Under the pieces are notes generated by a model. It did not search any database, was not told where the DNA came from, and was given only the letters and a program-made list of their open reading frames with translations. The position numbers and the translations under genes were made by a program. From NCBI GenBank assembly GCA_000442125.1, contig KE546979.1:558001-622000 (forward strand): a stretch of DNA of 64,000 bases, read 5' to 3'. This document shows positions 58,059 through 64,000 of this stretch, piece after piece; the first letter of the stretch is position 1, and each line of letters starts with the position of its first letter. The stretch is from Opeltia flavorubescens (taxonomy: Eukaryota > Ascomycota > Lecanoromycetes > Teloschistales > Teloschistaceae).

Positions 58059-59742
58059 TCAGGATTCTGAATTGGATTTCACGATCCCTACTGCACTACC
58101 TAGATCAACGCCCACAATCTTACTTGGCTCTCCAGCATCGGCGGTAGACAGCGGGCTTGCCACCTTGCTCATACCAAGATCCGGTTTAGACACTGCGATA
58201 GCTGATTGTCCTTCGCCCCCTGAAGCAGCCCCTGAATTATGCATGACATTCTCTTCTCCATTTGGTCCATGCGTTTTAACACCCGCTAATTGATCTTCTT
58301 CTTTGCTCGGAGGACTCGAGCCTGAGCTTCTCACACTTGCTGGACTTGCCGTCCTCAAACCTAGATCTTTCCCGATGGCGGTCAAGTTAGAATGCTGCGC
58401 GCTCTTCCAGTCCGCCGCCTTCGTCTCCGGCACTGGCTCCCCTTCCCTGGGCTCCGTTATAATTTGTGTAAGTTTCGGCACTCCCTTTGCCCCGTCGACG
58501 GCGCGCCAGACGACGGCCAATTTGTCCAGAGCTTTGGTACCTTTTCGTGCACTACCTTTGATGCCGTCCATTGCGTCCCAGGTGATTTCAAAAACCCCGT
58601 CGCTGGCAGCATTCCCGTTGTTTTCCGGGCCTTGCCCCTCGAAGAAAGTATTGAACCAGACGTGGGCGACAGAGGTGACCATTGTCCATCCATAAGCGGC
58701 TTTGTTCCGGCGTTCGAGGTCGATGTTGATATCATTGGTTGGGAGGATGATAGGATGTGAAGGACGGAAAACCACCGCGTTGCCGCCGGCCTCGAGACTG
58801 TTGAGGGTGTTTTGTCGCTGGGGATCAGAATATTGAGATTTGTTCTCGGAGAGAGGAAGGGAACTCTCGCTATTTGATGAAGGGGAAATTGCCGATGTGG
58901 GATCTGTGCCTTCGACGATGATTCTTTCGTGGCGATGGAACGTGTGGAAGCTCTTGATTGTGCGACCTTCATCGATATAGCCTTCCACGGCTACTTTGAC
59001 TCCATCCCGTAAACCCCACGCGTGAACCTCGACTACCTCAACTCGGCGCTCGACGTAGAGTTTGCGGTGCTTCGTCCAACAATCCACATACCTGATCCAA
59101 CGCAGCTGACTGGGTATGCTTACACCGGCGCCAAAGCCTGATCGCATCCTTCGTGTAGTAAACCTGAATAAGGCGTCCTCGACTGTCCAGCCTTCTTCGC
59201 TGATGAGATAGCTACATGCCGCCGTACCGCTTCTCCCTTTGCCAGCTTTACAGTGTACCACCACCACCCTCCCCACTTTGGTATCAGGGCCTTTCAGCCA
59301 GTCACGCATGCTTGCCATGATATTAGGTATCAGCGCGAAAGGGGGAGGATGGTGATCTGGCCATGGGTAATGTCGTATCCTGCCGTAGACTTCCGTGTCG
59401 GGGTAGCCTGTGCCTTCTGCACGGAATTCCCATATCGCCCAATGAGTATCGTGTTTATAGTCGAGGTATTTGACCAGGGCATCCGTCGGATTGCGGTAAG
59501 CCTTTTGGGGAAAAGTTGATGAAGGGCCTGAAGTGGCAATGACTTAAGAATGTCCATATTAGTGACTTTGAAAGTACGGAGGAAGGGAAGATGGCCGAGG
59601 TAGTATTACTGTTGTCTGTGACGTAGCAGAGATCGAGACCTGCTTCCGGATGCTTTTGACGTGGACCCGCAACAATTTGACGTAAGATGGACGCCTTCTG
59701 CACTCAGTAAGGGGGTCTAGAAGGGGGGCGGAGGCTCACCAT
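58059..59742 (-). CDS. PTEN-like phosphoinositide 3-phosphatase
   Basis: Exons 59742-59740, 59697-59610 and 59542-58059 give 524 residues. Only the ATG is in exon 1; splicing gives M-KASILRQIVAGPRQKHPEAGL and LCYVTDNIIATSGPSSTFPQ, the family N-terminus. The phosphatase domain continues with IWEFRAEGTGYPDTEVYGRI, HYPWPDHHPPPFALIPNI and the P-loop VVHCKAGKGRSG with catalytic Cys128, including the two Lys that give PTEN its PIP3 preference. A C2-like part follows (RRVEVVEVHAWGLRDGVKVA, RIIVEGTD) and a disordered Ser-rich tail. It corresponds to fungal TepA/Tep1. The enzyme removes the 3-phosphate of PIP3 at membranes. The 42-bp first intron is unusually short. Confidence 0.92.
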
Positions 59743-60030
59743 GCTGTGGGCGAGGAAGGCAGAGAAAAGGTCAGAATTAACAGACAAAAATCGGTTACAT
59801 AGCGCTGGCTGGTTCTTGGAATACGCGACAAGGTGCGTTTTCCGACTACAGTGACTTCTTCGATTTGACAACCAATAATGGCAGGATTAAATACGATGCA
59901 GCGCACGACGCCACTGATGCGTCATGTAGTAACGTGCAGTAGCTCCCGGCTCCAAACCATCGGGCTGGGTCCTCCAAAGGCTCCCTTGTTTTGACGTCCC
60001 TTGCCTCGGAACTGGAGTAAGGTCAGGAAG
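59743..60030. promoter_or_regulatory. Divergent promoter, PTEN-like and BSP-type genes
   Basis: 288 bp between two outward-facing starts. No motif assigned. Confidence 0.4.
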
Positions 60031-60966
60031 ATGCTGTATAATAAGAACATGACCTCAAGTCAATCTCCCCAGCCTTTACCGCCGCCACTCGCCATGTCTG
60101 CCGCTATTCAAACCTCTACCTCTACTTCCACCGCTACCGCTACCACAAATAGCGAGGCAACGCCATCCCCTGTACCGAAGCCCGCATCTTCTCAGCCCCA
60201 ACCTGCTGCCGTTCGCCCCCGTCCCCATCCTAAGCCTGGCTTTCCGACTTGCAAGCTCCGGGTAGAATGCCACGATTTGAATCACGAAGGGGCCGAAGTT
60301 TTCTTTTCCAACAACATTGTGTCGCGTGGATTTCCTACTGCTGTCTCAACCGTTTTGTCAACGTTGTATAAGCCATCACAGAGCAACTCACACATTGCAC
60401 CAGTGCGATCAGTGACCTTGATCCTCCGCGCAATGGACACTTTAGCTTATACAACTGGCAGTGAGCTTGACGAGGAGCATAAGGAAATACATTTCGATCT
60501 GGGGTACATATCGAAGATCCCCGCGGATCCCAGTAATCGACGAGAGACGGAGATTCAAGGGGTTCTGGTACATGAGATGGTGCATTGCTGGCAATGGAAT
60601 GCTTATGGGACAGCTCCTGGAGGTTTGATAGAAGGCATAGCAGATTTTGTAAGACTGAAAGCTGGCTTATCGCCACCCCATTGGAAGAAAGAAAGACGCG
60701 ACAGCTGGGACCAGGGATATCAACATACTGGTTATTTTCTCGACTGGATCGAGGCGCAATATGGCGAAGGCAGTGTAAGACGAATCAATGAAGCACTTAT
60801 GAATAAAAGATATGATGAAGGGGTGTTCTGGGCAGGACTATTCGGTAAGACTGTCCAGGAACTGTGGGGGGAGTATTGTGACACATTGCCCGGACAGTTG
60901 GGAGATGGAGGGTTGATGGCAACGGCCGTGTCAGATAAAGGGGCAGAACCACCTCTAGCGCAGTAA
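60031..60966 (+). CDS. Basic-secretory-protein-type metalloprotease
   Basis: Single exon, 311 residues from the ATG at 60031 (an upstream TTG extends the frame; a second ATG is at 60049). The first ~75 residues are low-complexity Ser/Thr/Pro (TSTSTSTATATTNSEATPSP). The domain begins CKLRVECHDLNHEGAEVFFS and contains VLVHEMVHCWQWNAYGTAPG with the zinc motif HEMVH at 181-185, then LIEGIADFVRLKAGL and QHTGYFLDWIEAQYGEGSVR. This is the peptidase family of plants and bacteria (BSP). I see no signal peptide despite the family name, so it may be intracellular or leave the cell by another route. The substrate is unknown. Confidence 0.88.
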   Translation: MLYNKNMTSSQSPQPLPPPLAMSAAIQTSTSTSTATATTNSEATPSPVPKPASSQPQPAAVRPRPHPKPGFPTCKLRVECHDLNHEGAEVFFSNNIVSRGFPTAVSTVLSTLYKPSQSNSHIAPVRSVTLILRAMDTLAYTTGSELDEEHKEIHFDLGYISKIPADPSNRRETEIQGVLVHEMVHCWQWNAYGTAPGGLIEGIADFVRLKAGLSPPHWKKERRDSWDQGYQHTGYFLDWIEAQYGEGSVRRINEALMNKRYDEGVFWAGLFGKTVQELWGEYCDTLPGQLGDGGLMATAVSDKGAEPPLAQ

Positions 60967-61310
60967 CTTACGAAGGACAACACTTGATCATTCAAACAAC
61001 TTCGAATGAATAGACATCGATACACCGATGCAATGTAGGTAGGCTTCTATGCTGCAGTGCAAGTGCTACTCGATGGCATGGTTGCCAGTCTTGACGGATC
61101 TACATGGCGTTTGCTGTTGACTTGCCCCGCCGGCTCGGATCGCGGGGTATGCATGTCGGACATGTGAAAGGAGCTAATTCGCTAGCGTAATCCACTAGGT
61201 CGGGTCTCTAGTACTGTTGATTCTTTTCGCGCGTCCCTCCGTCTTCCTTTACCATCACTGTTCTCATCAATCCATCAAGTCTCTCAACTTCGCACGCAAG
61301 AACCATCATC
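60967..61310. promoter_or_regulatory. Upstream region of the CLASP gene
   Basis: 344 bp. The last ~110 bp are pyrimidine-rich (TTCTTTTCGCGCGTCCCTCCG), typical of a fungal transcription start and leader. No upstream exon for an extra TOG domain is apparent. Confidence 0.5.
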
Positions 61311-63923
61311 ATGTCTACCAAACTCACCGAGTATGACGTGTCAAGTCGTAGGTCACTAGACGATTTGTTCAGTTCGTTCGATGAGTGCTTCCAAGGCAAA
61401 GAGACGGAACAAAATTGGACTCGACGTGACATGGCCATCACTAAGCTACGCAGAGTCACGATTGGTAACTCCCCACTTGACTTCAAAGAAACGTACCTCG
61501 CCGGCATTAAAGCATTACTTGACGGCATTATTAAGGCTATTAACTCATTGGTTCGTTTGCTCTTGCCTTCTTACTTAAAAGACTACGCTAATCAACTACA
61601 GAGGACTACGCTATCCAGCAAAGGCTGCGATCTCATCCAAGAGATTGCAAATACCAAGTTGCCCGGCATTGAGGGCATCACTGAGATTGCCTTTCCACAT
61701 CTTGTAAAACTTTGTGCAAGCACCAAGAAGATTGCGGCAACGAAGGCTGAGTCTACCGTCAATGGCATCATCGAAGTTGTGCCATACAATGTCTATATAA
61801 TGAAACAGATCTGGTCGGCTTGCGAAGACAAAAATGTGCAGCCACGCAAATCTGCAACTCTATGGCTTAAAACAGTCATTGGCAAGCATAGACTCAACAA
61901 AGGCGTCTTCGAGAAAGGCGAGGGACTCTCGTTGTTTGAGAAATGCCTCAAGAAAGGACTTTCTGATAGCAACCCGGAAGTTCGGAAATCAATGCGAGCC
62001 GCATATTGGGCATTCATCCGTCTTTGGTCTGAGCGGTCCGAAGGTATTTTATCCACATTGAGCGAGCAGCATCGCAAAGCCCTCATCAGCGAAATAGCCG
62101 AGGTTGCACCAACCATGCCTCCCAAAGTCAAAGCTGTGGCAGCTGCAGCTGCCAAATCTGTACCAGCAACACCGAAATTAAGCATCAAGGAGGCCATCGC
62201 AGCCAAGAGACAAGCTGCTAAAGCCGAGAAGCCAGTCGTCGAGCCAAAAGTTTCAACATCTTCCTCATCTAGCACCCATCCAGCAGCACTCAGCGCTGCA
62301 GTCCGCACCCTTTCATCCGCACCAGTTCGTCCGTCTCGAGCCATGAGGAAGCCCACAGCATCTTCGAAAGTGGTATCGTCTGACCTCTCAAAGAGCGTGA
62401 CTGAAGTATCATCCAAAGAACCGACAATCGACCGGCCCGTCACTCCGGTCCAGATCAGAAGACGTCTCTCCGCCGGAGCGATTACAGCACATATTGCTGA
62501 AATGGTCATGGGCGTCGTCTCCCCCAAACAAACATCCGGTGCATCGACACCTCAGCGGGTGCCTACCCCAGAATCCGCTAAGAGACCTCTCACGCCAGGG
62601 ACCATCGCTGCGATGGCAAAGGCAGGCTGGTCTAAATCGAAATCTGAGGAGCCAGCACCCAAAGCCCCAGCCGTTGAGATGCCAACTTCCGAGGTACCAG
62701 TTTTTGAGATGCCAGCTGAGCTGCCGGCTCCTGCAGCGCCATCTCCCGAACTACCTGCAACACCAGTGACTGCGATTAGATCCAGATCAGCCAGCAATGG
62801 AAGCAACGCACCAGTAAGATCAGCGAGCAATGAAAGCAAAGCACCAACCCTGTACTCCGTCGATCGCCCTATGCAGCCTATCTTCTCCCGGAAAGAGGCT
62901 ATGGCCAGAAAGGCGTTAGAGGAGCTTCCGATCAATGAGCCAGTCAATCGATCGCGCAAGCTAGCCGAGATGGCGGAAACCGATCCTGCAAAGATATCGC
63001 CCAAAGAGAAGTGGCGAAGAATCAATCGGAGACATCGTCAGCGGAGCCCACCTGTTGGTTGTTTAAATATGACCAAGGATCTCCGCAAGCGATTGAGCAA
63101 GCATATGCGCAAGCTACAAACGAAAGATCATATGTGCACACGAGGCTTCCACGATATGGTGAGCATCATCAGAGGCAATTGGATGGTGTTGGGTGATGAG
63201 GATGATGGTGAGGACCTATTCGACGAACTACTCGCTACACTCATCAAGCACATGGAATCCGACGATTGGTTGATTTTCCGATGCGACCCCAAGGGAAACG
63301 ATCACAATACTCAAGTACTCATTATCATGCGCACTTTGATCAAACATCATTTGTCATCTATCATGGAGTTTTTCCCCCGTATCCTCTGCGCCTTGCTGTC
63401 GGCTTCCAGAAACCAAGATCACCGGACTCACATGCAACCCCTTTTGGAGGAAACTATCGGAGACATCATCGGCAAATGTTCTGACAGTGAGATGGAAGAC
63501 TGCATTGATGCCATTCTTGATGTCGTTGAGACTACCGATCCCGAAGAAGACCCTCAACCAATAGACCTTGGAATGTACACACTCATGGAGCTGATGAAGC
63601 GCATGAGCCCTGACACCCGCCTGTACCGCCCTGTGATGCAAGAGTTACGAATTGGCCAACTCGGTGGCAAGTACTGCAGGATCAAGAAGCCATCATTCTT
63701 GCGGCGAAAGTCAATCGAACTTCTGTTTGCGCTACGTCAATTCGTCGCCCACGACGACAAGTACTGGCAAATCATTGAGACACTCGGCCCAGAGAGTGTG
63801 CGTCTGCTCACATACTACTACGAGAAAGAGATTACGCAGCAGGCGCTTGAGACTGAGCGATTATTGACCGAGCAAGTCTTGGGTCTGAAGACGGAGCGAG
63901 AATTGAATTTGGATATTGATTGA
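61311..63923 (+). CDS. Short CLASP/Stu1-family microtubule protein
   Basis: Exons 61311-61550 and 61602-63923 give 853 residues. The 51-bp intron is a multiple of three with no stop, but removing it restores KAINSLRTTLSSKGCDLIQE. The protein opens directly in a CLASP TOG domain: NWTRRDMAITKLRRVTIGNS, YLAGIKALLDGIIKAINSLR, ARKIAATKAES-type helices and CEDKNVQPRKSATLWLKTVI. A Ser/Pro/Ala linker (about 260-560) follows with a low-complexity PTSEVPVFEMPAELPAPAAP region. The C-terminal helical domain runs from CTRGFHDMVSIIRGNW through ESDDWLIFRCDPKGNDHNTQ to YYYEKEITQQALETERLL. CLASPs stabilise spindle and interphase microtubules. Usual Stu1 proteins are longer (over 1100 residues) with another TOG domain before this one, which is absent here. 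Confidence 0.85.
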   Translation: MSTKLTEYDVSSRRSLDDLFSSFDECFQGKETEQNWTRRDMAITKLRRVTIGNSPLDFKETYLAGIKALLDGIIKAINSLVRLLLPSYLKDYANQLQRTTLSSKGCDLIQEIANTKLPGIEGITEIAFPHLVKLCASTKKIAATKAESTVNGIIEVVPYNVYIMKQIWSACEDKNVQPRKSATLWLKTVIGKHRLNKGVFEKGEGLSLFEKCLKKGLSDSNPEVRKSMRAAYWAFIRLWSERSEGILSTLSEQHRKALISEIAEVAPTMPPKVKAVAAAAAKSVPATPKLSIKEAIAAKRQAAKAEKPVVEPKVSTSSSSSTHPAALSAAVRTLSSAPVRPSRAMRKPTASSKVVSSDLSKSVTEVSSKEPTIDRPVTPVQIRRRLSAGAITAHIAEMVMGVVSPKQTSGASTPQRVPTPESAKRPLTPGTIAAMAKAGWSKSKSEEPAPKAPAVEMPTSEVPVFEMPAELPAPAAPSPELPATPVTAIRSRSASNGSNAPVRSASNESKAPTLYSVDRPMQPIFSRKEAMARKALEELPINEPVNRSRKLAEMAETDPAKISPKEKWRRINRRHRQRSPPVGCLNMTKDLRKRLSKHMRKLQTKDHMCTRGFHDMVSIIRGNWMVLGDEDDGEDLFDELLATLIKHMESDDWLIFRCDPKGNDHNTQVLIIMRTLIKHHLSSIMEFFPRILCALLSASRNQDHRTHMQPLLEETIGDIIGKCSDSEMEDCIDAILDVVETTDPEEDPQPIDLGMYTLMELMKRMSPDTRLYRPVMQELRIGQLGGKYCRIKKPSFLRRKSIELLFALRQFVAHDDKYWQIIETLGPESVRLLTYYYEKEITQQALETERLLTEQVLGLKTERELNLDID

Positions 63924-64000
63924 TTTGGAGTTTGGATTTCTTTTGTTGTCATTCTGTCGGTTTCTGTCGCTTTTTGGATCCTATGTTTTCATTCTTTTAT
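63924..64000. other. 3' region of the CLASP gene
   Basis: 77 bp of T-rich sequence to the window edge; nothing called. Confidence 0.4.

Overview
This is a nuclear contig from a filamentous ascomycete (Pezizomycotina). The evidence is compact genes with short GT-AG introns (about 42-127 bp), fungal-only proteins (sterol C-22 desaturase ERG5, DASH subunit ASK1, EAF7, MAK32-type PfkB, fungal DUF7703 membrane protein) and a GCP6-type gamma-tubulin complex protein, which budding yeasts lack. I cannot fix the class from sequence alone. Four single ambiguous bases (n) lie at 653, 2949, 35252 and 41780. I found no tRNA, rRNA, CRISPR array or recognisable transposon. Layout, left to right: 1-2724 (-) MMS1_N/CPSF-A-like protein, cut by the window edge; 3676-5023 (+) GYP8/TBC1D20 Rab GAP; 5621-6708 (+) Yip1-family Golgi protein; 7104-10343 (-) mitochondrial PPR protein; 10679-12662 (+) SRP68; 13011-13675 (+) mitochondrial rhodanese; 13997-15750 (-) ERG5; 16284-19193 (-) GCP6; 19751-20284 (-) small secreted protein; 21262-22300 (-) EAF7; 22599-22897 (+) a candidate unrecognised 72-residue gene; 23197-23701 (+) PLAC8 Cys-rich protein; 24133-26250 (+) carnitine acetyltransferase; 26585-29328 (-) Atos/FAM214-like protein; 32628-36822 (+) LIM-RhoGAP; 37540-38932 (-) ASK1; 39205-40421 (+) single-span membrane protein; 41322-41992 (-) FYV7; 42239-45175 (+) MCM3; 47652-49172 (+) DUF7703 membrane protein; 50158-51366 (+) four-span membrane protein; 52008-53854 (-) SRV2/CAP; 54277-55383 (+) MAK32; 55760-56076 (-) a two-exon 87-residue mitochondrial-type protein; 56314-57609 (+) mL44; 58059-59742 (-) PTEN-like phosphatase; 60031-60966 (+) basic-secretory-protein-type metalloprotease; 61311-63923 (+) short CLASP. 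Two larger gene-poor gaps lie at 29329-32627 and 45176-47651. This is mostly an ordinary housekeeping region: secretion and Golgi traffic, mitochondrial gene expression, spindle and replication, actin and Rho signalling, ergosterol and acetyl-carnitine metabolism. The genes do not form a cluster with one purpose; several pairs share divergent promoters. I saw no clear new multi-gene system. The most useful unusual signals are: two related copies of a ~175-bp dispersed repeat in promoter-type gaps (5325-5500 and 16015-16184); two small spliced genes hidden by short exons (22599-22897 and 55760-56076); a CLASP that lacks the usual N-terminal TOG array; a carnitine acetyltransferase built for both mitochondria and peroxisomes; and strong hairpins at 49635-49663 and 46800-46865. 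Exon borders were worked out by hand from reading frame, GT-AG sites and remembered family sequences; no alignment was run.
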